Source: Bondarzewia mesenterica
Taxonomy: Eukaryota; Basidiomycota; Agaricomycetes; Russulales; Bondarzewiaceae
Direction of reading: 5' to 3'
DNA length: 31,707 nucleotides
NCBI GenBank assembly: GCA_004802705.1
Contig: SGPL01000389.1
Span: forward strand, 1 to 31,707
Both the position numbers and the translations under genes were made by a program. Of the stretch, positions 11,108-21,864 are shown one piece after another. Under the pieces are notes generated by a model. The model did not search any database. It saw only the letters and a list, made by a program, of their open reading frames with translations, and was not told the origin of the DNA. Every line of letters begins with the position of its first letter. Positions within the stretch are counted from its first letter, which is position 1.

Positions 11108-12431
11108 ATGGAATTCTACTTCCCTCCCGATCACATGGGCTCGCTTTCCATGGACAAAATTGACTGGTCATTCGGCGACGCCCGCGACGTTGACGTCACC
11201 CCCGCCACACATCAACTGCTTTCAGAGTCGGACTAGCTGTCACAGAGTTTTCACAGCGTCGAAAGTGGCAGATATATCGGCCTCGGCCTGTATGAAAGCG
11301 ACGTGAGCCCTCTGTGCCTCTGATAACAGCAACCGTGCCACTCACCTTCTCATACCCCCAGCTCCAAAGCGATGCTAGTGTACTGACGAACGAGCCTCAG
11401 TTTCCTGAGTTATTCTTGCCACCGGACTTACAACAGCGCATAGTGCAGTCATTTCCAGCTGGAAGTGATGATGAACCTAGCTATGAGGTTCACAATCCTG
11501 GAGGTGAATTGGGATCCGACTTCGGCGGGACTCTAGTGAACGTCGAGCCCAACATCACCCACTGGCCCATCAATGACGAGCTCAATGTCCTCGCTGGACA
11601 ATCCAGCACTCACGACCCGTCTTCTTCTCCAGTTCTTCTCACGTTCTTCGTCTTCGATATCATCATGCCTGGGAACTTCCACCCTGACGCCTGCCGTCGT
11701 TCCCACCCATCGACACCAGCCTATTTCTATAATCGACTTCTCACCCTTCCCAGCCAAAAAGCAACGCCCCACTGGCAGGAAGTTCAACCAAGGGCTCTGA
11801 TAGCACGAGTCATTCGGTACCATAGCCAGCCAGTGTTCACGCGCCGGGCGTAAAGCGGAAGAGATCAAAGGAGGACGAGAAATATGAGGAGACTCAGCCG
11901 ATGAAGACAAGAAAGCGCAGACGTAAGGTGCAAAATACCGAGGGCAGTGAACCCGAAGTGCAGTCACGGAGGTTGATCAAGGCCCTACCACGTACAAATA
12001 CCATATTCAAGAACGCAGTCCCGGAGGAAGGGATCCTCGTGCAGGACAGCATCTCTGATGTTATGCCGTCGCACGCAACAGGACCAAGCGACCCTCCGAT
12101 AGATAAACGGATGATGGAAGAGACAAGAAGGAGATGGCTGGAGAAGGCCAAGGAGGATGCAGAGAGGGTTAAATTGGCAGAAGATGAGTTTCATTGCCCC
12201 TACAAGCCTGGGTGCAAGTCCAAGCCTTTCGCGCGCAAATCAGACTTGCGCCGCCATGTCTCACAGACCTTGACCCATCGACCTGATGGCATTGATGGCG
12301 CCTATATATGCGATGCCTGCGGCCTCTCGTTCGATCGGTATTCCTCGCTGACAAGACATCAGCGTCATTCCTGCAGGGTGATGATGCAAATGACGAGTAG
12401 GGTATGCGGCTATGGAGAGACAACAAAGTGA
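11108..12431 (+). pseudogene. C2H2 zinc-finger paralog B, decayed copy
   Basis: Exon 1 (11108-11302) is 195 nt, exactly the length of exon 1 in copy C. It keeps the D-W-S-F-G stretch and the family donor GTGAGCC, but codon 43 is TAG (11234-11236). The intron is 11303-11361 (59 nt, phase 0). Exon 2 begins in frame 1 with recognisable family sequence, appears to pass through frame 2 near 11700-11800, and continues in frame 3 from about 11826. There the basic region (KRKRSKEDEKYEETQ), a weak central block and a zinc-finger pair (C-x5-C-x13-H-x6-H, then C-x2-C-x12-H-x4-C) are readable to the TGA at 12429-12431. A premature stop plus two frame changes argue for a pseudogene. The last part alone (from 11901) could still encode a short zinc-finger protein of 176 residues. 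Confidence 0.65.
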
Positions 12432-12512
12432 GATGGGACGCCTTAAAGTGCGCACCGACGCTTTCCGTTTTCTTTCTTTCCTCCTGTTCTTTTCTTTTTC
12501 CTTTCGACGGTT

Positions 12513-12532
12513 TCTGTTCAGCTTATCGATCT
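12513..12532 (+). promoter_or_regulatory. Shared 3' UTR motif, copy B
   Basis: TTCTGTTCAGCTTATCGATC lies 82 nt after the stop and after a T-rich tract. It differs from copy A at three positions, so it persists although the gene is decayed. Confidence 0.55.
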
Positions 12533-12989
12533 GTACCCATGAATTCTCTTGTTCTCCTTCGCCTCATTCTGTGTCCCTTTACACACCCTCTACTCTGTAC
12601 AAATCTAACTCACCGAGACATGTTCGAGTTTTCGTACCAGCCTCAATCCAATACTAGGAGAACAAAGATGTTGACCAGTAACGTCTGGCATCGTGAAAAG
12701 AGAGTAGAATTCTGGAGACCTGTTGAAGTGAAGGAGAGTGATCGATAATTGTGGATCGATGATGCTGGTCGTCGGAAGAGAATAGACAAAGTGATGACGA
12801 ACTTTCCTCCGAATTAGGCTCGTACCAGCTCGTACCCAGCCTGTAACTTGATGTCTACAGGCTTTTATGTAGTCTCCTTTTGCAGACCTCGCACAGAACA
12901 CCATCGTTCTGCGTATGAGCTTTCTCCCCACTTCCGCAGCAATCCGTATGTACTTACCAAGAATTATTCGATCGCGCTTCGCTGAAAGG

Positions 12990-13183
12990 ATCACAGCGAC
13001 ATGTTCTTCCTCTCGCTTGCTCTGGACCACACGCGAGTCAACCTTTTTTTTCGCTGGACCAGTGATCACACGATGCTGCGAGATCGAGAGGATGATTTGG
13101 ACGTGATGTTATGGCGATATACCCGACGTGCGCACGTTGTATTGTTGAGTGAAAAGACAAGTGACATGTGGAGATGGAGAGAG
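12990..13183 (-). other. Distal half of the 3' tail of zinc-finger copy C
   Basis: On the plus strand this matches the reverse complement of copy A's tail (about 4060-4250), with shared words GCTTGCTCTGGACC and CGAGATCGAGAGGAT. It has the right orientation to belong to copy C but is separated from it by the insertion at 13184-13803. Between copy B's 3' motif and this block (about 12533-12990) I see nothing else. Confidence 0.55.
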
Positions 13184-13803
13184 TTATCTCCCACAGTCAG
13201 ACCTTACAAACAAAGCAGAAGACAGTCGTTCTGCTTTATTAAGGTCTGCACCTCAACGTGCCCCTGATGTCGGTGATCGAACTTCAGCTGTCGCGAGCGG
13301 GGATAGGGATTCAGGCCATTCAGCTGGATTACAAATTTATTGCCACGTGATCTCACACCTGCCTTTTTCAGCTTCAGGACCTTCAAAACTACGAGGCGGG
13401 CGAAAGCAATTTTGCTCAGTGGACGCGCAGTAATCTAATTAAATCAAAAGTAGGGACAGACACCGGTAGGTACCGTAGCAAGAAGGTCTATCCCGTCCAA
13501 GACCGCGCATGTTCCTTCGAGCTGGTAGTCATGAATGTCGAAGGGTAATTGGGGTCGGAGAAGCTCGCGTGCAAGCTGCAAGCCAGGCGGGGAGCGAAAT
13601 GAGTGGAACACAGGTAGATTGATGTGGGCAGGCATATTAACATAGCTTATGGTAGATAGATGATGGAGAGCGGATGTAGTGTACGGGCGGCGGCGTGTAC
13701 CAACGCGAGTACGCGTGTTAACGCGTCTTGTTTAGCAGCACGTGACGGCGGCTTAACGCCGAAGTTCGATCAACGGTGTCGCCCTTACATTGGCACTCAG
13801 ACT
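13184..13803. mobile_element. 620-bp inserted segment flanked by a 10-bp direct repeat
   Basis: The tails of copies A and D run continuously where copy C is interrupted. Left of the interruption is ATGGAGAGAG (13174-13183) and right of it the same ten bases (13804-13813), as expected for a target-site duplication. The segment holds a helicase fragment on the minus strand. I see no clear terminal inverted repeats, no poly-A end and no transposase, so the element type is unknown. Filler DNA from break repair is an alternative. Confidence 0.5.
13464..13635 (-). pseudogene. DEAD/DEAH (RecQ-like) helicase N-terminal fragment
   Basis: A minus-strand frame from 13635 gives ~57 residues. It includes HDYQLEGTCAVLDGIDLLA followed by TVPTG, which is the Q-motif and the start of Walker A motif I of DEAD/DEAH helicases. 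It reaches a phase-1 donor-like GT (13462-13463) inside the Walker A motif, where GKT should follow in the next exon. No continuation is seen to the left, so only the front of a helicase gene is present. Such helicase genes are multicopy in many agaricomycetes. This is a gene fragment inside the inserted segment. Confidence 0.55.
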
Positions 13804-13852
13804 ATGGAGAGAGAAGAGTACAATGACGGACAAGAAAAGAACAAGGTAGATC

Positions 13853-13872
13853 CATCGTCAAGCCGAATAGAA
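13853..13872 (-). promoter_or_regulatory. Shared 3' UTR motif, copy C
   Basis: On the minus strand it reads TTCTATTCGGCTTGACGATG, 104 nt after the stop codon. It differs at two positions from copy A. Confidence 0.6.
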
Positions 13873-13975
13873 ACCGGCGAAAAGGGAAGGAAAAAGGAAA
13901 ACAAGGAAGTAAAGAAAAATAAATAGAGGGAACGAAGAAGGGAACGCGGACGAGGTGAGTGCTCTATTCACCTAC

Positions 13976-15461
13976 TTATACCCCAGGTGCTGCCTCCTCC
14001 ATCTTCCTCAACACCTCGCAAGTCTTAGTCGTCTGATGCCTCCGCCTCGCATCGCTCCTCCCGAACTTACGCCCACAATGCTCGCAGACATACTCAGCCT
14101 CATCCTTAGGATGCCTGTGGCCCTTGGTTCCTAGGATGTGCCGTTTCGCATCTTTCTCCCTCCCGAACGATTTGTTGCAACTCTCCATCGTGCAATGCCA
14201 TCTCTTGTCGCCTTCGTCCTCTTTTAGCGCAGCTGTGGCCCTCGACTGTATCCCCTTGTGCGCGCTGACGCTTATCTCTCCGACTTCATTATTCCCCTCA
14301 CTCCCGTCCCCGGGTTGCGCGACTCCTTTGGTGGGGGAACCGCTTGACCCTGCCGTCTGCGACGAGACAGCATCGGGGACCTCGTCGCGAACGAGGACAG
14401 AATTCTCGCTCGCGCGGTTCCTGGTTGTACTGTTGTTGATTGGTAGGGTCTTGTTGACCCTACTTTGGCGGACCGTAGCTCTCCGCTTGGTGGTCCTCTG
14501 GCTCGTTTGAGGCATGTCTTCGTTGTCTGCCCTTTTCCTCTTCCCTTTCGCCCGGCTTGCCTGTGGTGGCGAAACGTCCACTGGAGCGAGGCTCTCGGTG
14601 GGGTCGCTCGCGTTCGTCGCTGCTGGCATGGGAACCATCGGGCACGCGTCGAGAGGGAAAGAGAAAGACGAGGGAGGGGCTGCCTGTTGATATGCGTTGC
14701 CGGCATGGATGTCGAGTACATCATAGATAGGCGCGTGGACGTCGTAGGTGACGTTGGAGGGGCCCTCGATGATGATGGGTGGGGACTCGGCGGGTACAGG
14801 GATGGTCCCGTTGATGTTGAACCAGAGGCCCGTCTGTTCGAGTGCGTCATTAGCCGATGGGGGGATGCCATAGACAAAGTTGGAGTCGGCTTCAAGGATG
14901 GCGGGTGGGAATTCAGTGGGGGCGACGAAGAATCCATCGACGTTGGACCAATGGTTCGTCCGTCCGAGCGCATCATGGAAGGATGGGGCGATGCCACAGA
15001 GGTCGTTGGAGGGGACCTCAGGGATGGTAGGCGGGGATTCTGTGGGGGCGGCGAAGGACCCGTTCACATTGGACCAGGTGTCCGTCTGTCCAATGCCCAA
15101 ATCATTGTCGAACGAGGTTCCGGCCTGTGGAAAAGGCTGTGTCTGCTCCCAGCCCTGGTTTAGTTCCGACGCCGTATTGAAGTCTGGTGCGAGGCACGGT
15201 GTTGTCGGATCCTGATGATGGAAAGTGTTTAGTGGCACGGTTAGTATTGAAGAATGTGTGGCTCACGATGGTGTTGGACTGTTGCCACTGAACGAGACAT
15301 CGCAATGCATCTTGGATGTCACTGGCATTGATCCCGACGAGCCAGTCCTGTTCGTTCCATGCGGCGGTCGAGTACATTTCACCGCCAAAGTGCCAATCCG
15401 CATTGGAAGCGATGGAGGCGGGATGGCTCGGGAAGGTGAAATCGCTGGTGTAAGTGCTCAT
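13976..15461 (-). CDS. C2H2 zinc-finger protein, paralog C (intact)
   Basis: This predicted 476-residue putative transcription regulator is the best-preserved plus N-free copy. Exon 1 is 15267-15461 (65 codons). The intron is 15212-15266 (55 nt, phase 0, GTGAGCC donor). Exon 2 runs 15211-13976 and ends in TAA. In order: an acidic/aromatic N-terminus with a D-W-H-F-G stretch; three tandem 42-residue repeats rich in Pro, Ser and Thr; a basic NLS-like AKGKRKR; the central block ending AVSSQTAG; and a zinc-finger pair near the C-terminus (C405, C410, H423, H430; then C441, C444, H457, C463). Both fingers are unusual: the first has six residues between the histidines and the second ends in Cys. 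Start choice agrees with copies A and D and with a TATA box about 110 nt upstream. The target is unknown. The large antisense frame (14465-15163 +) is a shadow. Confidence 0.85.
14444..14462 (-). repeat. 19-nt inverted repeat inside zinc-finger copy C
   Basis: TAGGGTCTTGTTGACCCTA (plus strand) has two perfect 7-bp arms around a 5-nt loop, at the same codons as in copy A. The loop differs but the arms do not. Confidence 0.7.
14714..15091 (-). repeat. Three tandem 126-bp (42-residue) repeats in copy C
   Basis: Units are 14966-15091, 14840-14965 and 14714-14839. Each has a QT/RT-xxWSN start, an APTESPP-like middle and a PSxxDAL-like end. Copies A and D show only one diverged unit, so the array expanded in copy C. 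Confidence 0.75.
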
Positions 15462-15567
15462 TCTGTTGTGAGCTGAAAGACTCTGAGTTTAGGTATGAAG
15501 CAGGAGGCGGGATGGGTTTTTTGGGGTGATAGATATTGGATGGGAGAGAGCCACGGTTGGAGGCCCT

Positions 15568-15850
15568 CTATTTATACCCATTGTTCTTTCATTTCAATTT
15601 GTCCGTTCTCCCCACTATCCTTCCTGTTTCCTGATTTCGGACTCCGCACTGTCCCACTTTCTCGTTCATTGATGCTTTGACCTTCGAGATCCGGGACAGG
15701 ACAATTGCGCCATGCGCGATACTTTGTTCCCAAAACAGTATACTTTGCTCGAGATTTTGGATTCGTTGCCCTGGGTCAATGCATCGTCTCATGTTCATGG
15801 CCCAATGCGCAACACGTGTATATGATTTACCTTCTGCAGGGGAGCTGTGC
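15568..15850 (-). promoter_or_regulatory. Promoter module of zinc-finger copy C
   Basis: TATAAATAG on the minus strand (15568-15576) lies about 110 nt before the ATG. Further upstream are the shared block at 15662-15720 (minus strand TTGTCCTGTCCCG and GGTCAAAGCATCAATGAACG) and a CACGTG-containing stretch near 15810-15830, both aligned with copy A. Confidence 0.6.
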
Positions 15851-17302
15851 AGTTGATTTGCGTTGTAATAGTAAGCCACCTTGTCATCTTTTTTTCTGGA
15901 TCGATCTGCGCTTGTTGCGCAGAATTTCCGATACGTTTGGAGCAAAACACCTTGCATGGCATGAGGAGCGGATGATGCTGTCGCCCCTGAAGTGTCATTC
16001 ATCTCCTCCGCCGGCAAGTGTATGCGTCTTCTGTTAACCAATAGGAGCCTGATATTGTCCCTGTCACAGGAAACGATCTCCCGAGAACAATGCGTGCTCC
16101 GCCTGGTGAGTCCGTCGCACAAGGGTGGGGGGCGAGTAGGGTCAGTGTATGGCTTTGTCCTCTCACTAGTCTGGGCCCATTCGAGGGCCCGAGCATAGAC
16201 CTACCTTTGCCTCCGCCATCGTTCGTCAAAGTGCGTGGCCATTGAATTCGAGCCCCTCATATTTCTGGGTGAGTCGCGATCGACATGTACATCGCCTCCG
16301 ATACAGCATCCGACTCGTCTACTATGACTGAATGCCTTTGCTTCGTATCATGTGTTCCGACGTGATGTATTGGATGCGCTCTTTTCAGATGCTGACAACG
16401 CAATTGGTGCGCATTAATTCTACATTGTGGATGTCAAAACCAGACCACGGTCTCGTAGCAGATGCACACACAATCGCATACGATATATGCAACATCAACG
16501 AGGTTCAACAACGAACGATTCATTGCGATCAACGCAATAAAATGATGCGTACTATTTTTCCGAACATCCTCGTCGACCAACCGAATATGCCTTCTCTGCC
16601 GCTCTGCAACTATATACAATATTTGATCTTTGGATTCCTTGCTCCCTCATGAAGACAGACACACCATATCGCCTCTGCAGCATTGCGGTTTTGATTGTGA
16701 TCCGTATCCCGATCCTTTCGGTTGACAATCACCACACCAATTCAACCGGGAGGCATGCGAATTCATTCCCATCGACTCAATGGTCCTCAGTTCGAGCAGA
16801 ATAGATCTCAGGTACTCATCTCACCTGCATGAAAGGTGGGTCGAGCTCCTTAGCCCTGCACATGCACGGCATTCCCTGGCCTCCACTGGCCCTTTTCTCG
16901 TCCCCTTAGCTCTGAATTTATGCCTTATAGACAAGTAATGTCGCACACGGGCATAGCTGGAGAATTGGCTGTACAACACTCTGGAGTATCAAGGTGAGTC
17001 TGTGAGTTGCCCGTCCGTTGATGGCACATTGACATCGAACGTAAACGAGGGAATCAGGATGATGATTGATGTGGTGGTCATAATTTGAAAAATATTGCTC
17101 CTGATGAAGCTTCAAGCTGAAGAGTTGCTGCGCTTTGTCATAGCTCTAACTTAACGCTCCAGCGATGAGAGGACCAAGAGGGTCGGCGAATGAAAAAATA
17201 TACAGGCACTATGGATATACAACTATAACACTCAAAAATTCGTCAACAATGCATCGTCACTCAGGCGGTGGTGGGTGGATACTCCCCGATCTTCCGCGTG
17301 CG
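15851..17302. other. Gene-free stretch
   Basis: Weak 5' flank similarity to copy A fades near 15950. After that only short unrecognised frames occur. I see no RNA gene or mobile element. Confidence 0.45.
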
Positions 17303-20300
17303 TCATGAGTTTGCGTCTCCTGCAATTCGACCCCGCCGTTGACTTGTAGTTCGAGTCCGTGTCCTTGAACTAGGTCCACTGGGACCCGCCGCAGAATCTC
17401 CGCCCGACATATCTCGATGGGATGATTTCGCCTGCTTGGACGATCTCGTCGACACCCTACCCACTTCTATCGACCGTTCATCCTTCTCTTGGTCACCGTA
17501 ACCTTCCCTCATGTTCGTACTCTTCCGCTTGACTCGCTTCCGCGTCAGATGAGGTGAGCCAGCGACTTCCGGCTGCTGAACGTCATCCTTGGACTGGCTG
17601 GCACCTGCACCGTCTGTGACCATTGAGGCTCGGTGAGACGACTTCACCTTCTTGCTAGATCTTGTCGACACACGGAGTACTGCCGTTGGAGGTCCATCGT
17701 GCTCTTCACCATCAAGATCGTCCTCCGCGTTTATTCTCTTCCGCTTCCCCGCACTCTGCAAGGAAGACGTATCGGCTTTTGACGTCTGGACCTCGTGCTT
17801 GGACTGACGGTCCTTCTTCCGTCGATCGACACTACTGCGTCCGATTCCAGAGCGAGTCTGTGAAATATAACCACTGGCGCCACCAACATCTCCACCCGAC
17901 ACATCTCGATGGGACGACTTCGCCTTCTTGGATAACCTTGTTGACACCCTACGCAAGGATTTCGAGCGTTCATCGCTGCCCTCATCGTGGCCATCTTCGT
18001 CAGGCTCCAAGTCCTCTGCCTTCCGCTTGATCCCACTCCGCGTGGATGGAGCAGGAATTGCGACCCTCCGTCGATGTGGCTCACCTATGGATTCCCGCCT
18101 AGCGTTGGTAATTGCCAGAGGATCTCTCAGTGGGCCAATCTCGATGTTGTCGTTTTCCAACCGGACAGCTGCATTGAGGAAGAGTTTGAAAAATGGAATA
18201 TGAAGACCATTAGCCGCAGTCTCCGTGATGGTAGTGAGGTCTTTTTCAACCTCCATGTACTGCTTGACAAGTAAGCTTCTTGCATGTTCGAGTATGTCGA
18301 AACCAATCCAGCGGACGGACGTATGGAGTTTCGGTACTTTCGAGTTAAATTGTTCATCCGTCCCCAGCACATTCGCCCTGCCGTCCAAAGAATAGAACAA
18401 GGAAATCGCCAATTTCCTTTGATGTTCCACACGTTTCGCTACTTCATGTGGGGCTCCTTCTTCGTTCCGGTTCATGACTGCTTTGTTGACCACAAAGTAG
18501 ACTGCTGCCCACCAGATTGACTCGAGATCGTGTAGAGGATTGTATTTGTAAGGTGGTAGCGTGCTTTGCGCTTGTGTTTGGCCGCTTGTAGCGAGCGGGA
18601 GGGAGGCGATAGCCCCACGGGAGGCATCTGACACCACCCGAAAATCGAAGTCGAGGTCTAACTTGGGCGGTTTCTTAGGCACGAATTGGTAGCATTGTGA
18701 GGCGGTCTCAATCGGCATGAATGCTGCTGTCCCCTGCGGAACTCAGATATAAGTGTGATCAGAGAAAAAAAGTAAAAACTGCACATACCGTTCGAACGTC
18801 GTGAGTCCGATCGTGTTCCACCTTCTTTGCATACTCAAGATCGCTGATTTTTGCCCGACCATTTAGCACTAAAATATTTCCAATACTAATATCGCGATGC
18901 ACCCAACCACATTGATGAATTGCACTCAGACCTGGTGCAAGATGTGAGGGAGGATATGTCTGATGGGTGATATGAGTGCGTACCGATTGTCGCCCAACTC
19001 AGGACGTGGAATACGACGGAGAGAGACGTGATCGCAAAAAGCGACTCACAGACTTCTTTGAAAACGATCCGATAGTGAATTTTCGGGTGGTACCTGACAC
19101 TCTTTGCTTTCCGCTGCGCATGGTAATCTTCCGCCACAATATATGATCCCGTGGCGACCTTGGACCCGCTGCTCTTCACCGCATTCCGTGCTGTAGAAAC
19201 CGTGATCGACTCCTTGACTTCTTTGCCGCGCATCATCAAGTCCCGCGTGTGATCGGGTGACCCTCCAATAATAACGTCTCCGTGGCACTCGACGGTAAGG
19301 AGACAATCCTCCAAACGCTCTGCAACGTCAGGCGCGAGGGCAGACTTTCGCAATGCCTCCAGGATATTTCTCTCCCTCATTCTATCGTGATCAATCCACA
19401 CATCCTTGAGCGCAACTGGTTCTCCGACCTCCTTGCCACCCTCCAGCATCACCGCTTCCCACACTCGAGTACCCCTCCCGCGCAGCGCATCGGCACCAAT
19501 ATCCGACAGAATCTTCTTCGTCCGGTATACCGTCTCTATCCCACCTGCCGATTGAACCGTATAGTCGTAATAAATTTCGCCTCCGACCTCATGAGCGGCG
19601 ATAGTGGGGTCCCAGCCGACCTGCACTTCATCAGCATACGTCATTGACAAGAAAAAATGAACGACGAATTTGTGGTCCTGTGGATGTCGACGAGGATGTT
19701 GGTCACAGATGGATGGATGTGAAAACAGTTTGAGCACTGACCGTGATGAAATTGAAGGGCTCAGTCGCCAAGGTCTCCGCACGACTACTGAACCATAATT
19801 TCATGCTCGTATTCTCTATCGTGAAACCCAACGCGAACCGACGACGTGGATCTTCCTGCAGTGTGTGATTCATACTCCATAGAATTTTTTTCATGTTCTG
19901 TGGGAAACGGTCACCTACACACGCAGGTAATTGTAAGAAACTGGAATCTCACATCTGATGGGTCATCAAGGGAATACCCCTTCTTATATTCTGCCGAAGC
20001 AGCAATATTCTTCCATTGTTTTTCGGCCGATCTTCGGCGCAAGATGAAATAACCGTCCGGACGAGACAAATTGTCCCTCTGTTGGCTATGAGGTGCAGAA
20101 TTTGGATTGTGAACGAAGTCCAGAAACCGCTGAGTCGCGCCCAAGTAATGAGTGGCAGCAGTGCAGATGGCCTCAACGACTTGCACGAGTGGTCGGAATG
20201 TATTCTCCTCGGTAAAGCCCGAAGTGAGGGGATCTGAAGGGAAGCACCGCCAGCGACCGTTCTGCGAAATGGCGGGTGTGGGGCCTCCTTTGAGAGTTCT

Positions 20301-20561
20301 GATAATAGAATCTAAACGACGACCGCGTAGTCCTCGTCGTAGTGGCGGCAATATATGGTCAAGGAAAAACTGTACGGGTACTTGAGGGACAGAATCTCCC
20401 AAATCCTCGATGGCGGCTTGGCGGCGCTCAGACAGATCACCATGAATACCTTTGGCACTCAGAGAATGCTTTGCGACAGATGGAGTGTCATTAGTGACCA
20501 GATTATGAGGGGCCTTGGAGGGAGGAGTGCTAGGGCGTGGCATACCGGAAGACACAGACAT
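17303..20561 (-). CDS. FunK1-type fungal protein kinase with long basic C-terminal tail
   Basis: The predicted protein has 1010 residues in five exons: 19953-20561, 19742-19897, 18984-19677, 18789-18931 and 17303-18733. All four introns are 52-64 nt. The N-terminal FunK1 region includes ALGFTIENTSMKLWF and HFFLSMTYAD. The catalytic part has a likely ATP-binding lysine in VALKDVWID (K346), the catalytic loop HRDISIGN (D500), DLEYAK in place of DFG (D517), and an RTGTAAFMPIE activation segment. DLE instead of DFG is usual in this family. Beyond the kinase fold a Ser/Arg/Lys-rich tail of ~240 residues carries three RVSTRSSKKAKSSHRD-like repeats and KRKR-type basic clusters, which suggests a nuclear, possibly phosphorylated, tail. 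FunK1 kinases are expanded in agaricomycetes, and substrates are mostly unknown. The start is less certain because TATAAA lies only about 32 nt upstream of this ATG; an in-frame ATG occurs six codons later. Confidence 0.9.
17414..17950 (-). repeat. Three basic repeats in the kinase tail
   Basis: RVSTRLSKKAKSSHRD, RVSTRSSKKVKSSHR and RVSTRSSKQAKSSHRD start at residues of about 797, 889 and 960 (spacing 92 and 71). Each follows an acidic E/D-rich stretch, and two are followed by a (S)GGD-containing Gly/Ser segment. Confidence 0.75.
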
Positions 20562-20619
20562 GTCTGTTGCTCTGAACTTGACGACACGGACTCGTTTATA
20601 TTTCGTTTACCCATGGCAC

Positions 20620-21864
20620 TGTGTCCTGTGTGGCAGATGTAAGCTGCTTTTATTGTGAACTATGGGGGCGAGTGCCACAGGCGGAGATTGACTGTTCGAG
20701 GTTGAATATGAAAGAGGGAAAAGTTAAGCGGGTGGCTGTCGAGAAGTTGCAATGTGACCATTATGTCAGCTACGGTTGAGTCGTTCGTGGCCTTCACGGA
20801 GTTTCTTTCCCGGACGCTCACTGATAGTTGACTGGTAGTAACCACCAGCAGTCTAACTCGTAGTGGAATATATCGCCGCCGATCGAGTAAATTGTGTCCC
20901 GCCACGGTCGTCATGACAGGCAAACTTGCTGGTTTCCTCAGAATCGCGAACTGAAGATCCGTCTGAAACTCTGGGCGAATTCATGATAACATTGGGAGCT
21001 CTGACGGTGTCGACAGAGACCTCAGTGGTGCCCAAGTCGCACCACAATTGAACCAGTGTGGCACCGGATGAATCAAATGCGATTATCAAAGCGAAGCACA
21101 ATGTCCCGAGTCCCCTGAACCCACAATGAGCACACAATTTGTGCGGGATCATTCGATCCACCACACTCCCCGGAGGAATCGACGCGCAGGTTGGTATACC
21201 CTCCATCTGACTGTTGACCTCGGACGAAGAAAACTTACCTCAGGCTTGACAAGAAAAATGACACTTCAATCGTCGGTGGCATACCCTATGCTATATCATA
21301 GTTGGCCCCATCTTGGGCTCTTGTGCCTCGATTCCCCATGAAAGCTCTCTCGGAACATGCTCTCTGGGCGAGTATTGCTTTTACCCTCATGGGGACCACC
21401 TCACGCCGTCCACTCATGAATAGGCTCCACGCGCACAACTCCGTGTATCAGTAGCTGAGTTTCCCGAGAATGGGCAATCCAAACGAGCGCATTTTGTCGT
21501 CGCATACTATGGACTGCTCCTTCGCATTTGGATCATTGATAGATGAGTGGAATAAGGAGCTCCTCACTCAGCAGGATCAGCTGGCGTGAAACCTTCGAAA
21601 GATATACCTTCCCCTCGACGAGGACCGTAAAAATTATCCCCAAATCCCAAGCTTGCCATGAGAATTCGCTGCGTGACGAGTTGCAATCGCCGCTCAGTAT
21701 AAAGAGGTTGGTCCGGGCATAAGTGACATTGCATACGAGAAGAACCCGATGATACGAGCACTCATGTCATGCATGAGGAAAGGACGAAAAGATAAGATCG
21801 TACATTATCCTACACAGAGGAAAGCGCAATAATTATAAGAAACAACCGCACCAAATATGAGAAC
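20620..21864. other. Gene-free stretch upstream of the kinase
   Basis: A minus-strand frame at 20853-21206 (117 codons) and one at 21564-21761 are open but match nothing I recognise. No splice pattern links them. I see no RNA gene or element. Confidence 0.4.

Noticed and set aside
12605..13069. 154-codon minus-strand frame
   Set aside because: It overlaps the 3' flank of copy B and the displaced tail of copy C, both better explained as noncoding family flanks.
14465..15163. 232-codon plus-strand frame opposite zinc-finger copy C
   Set aside because: Its apparent repeats mirror the triplicated units of the real gene on the other strand.
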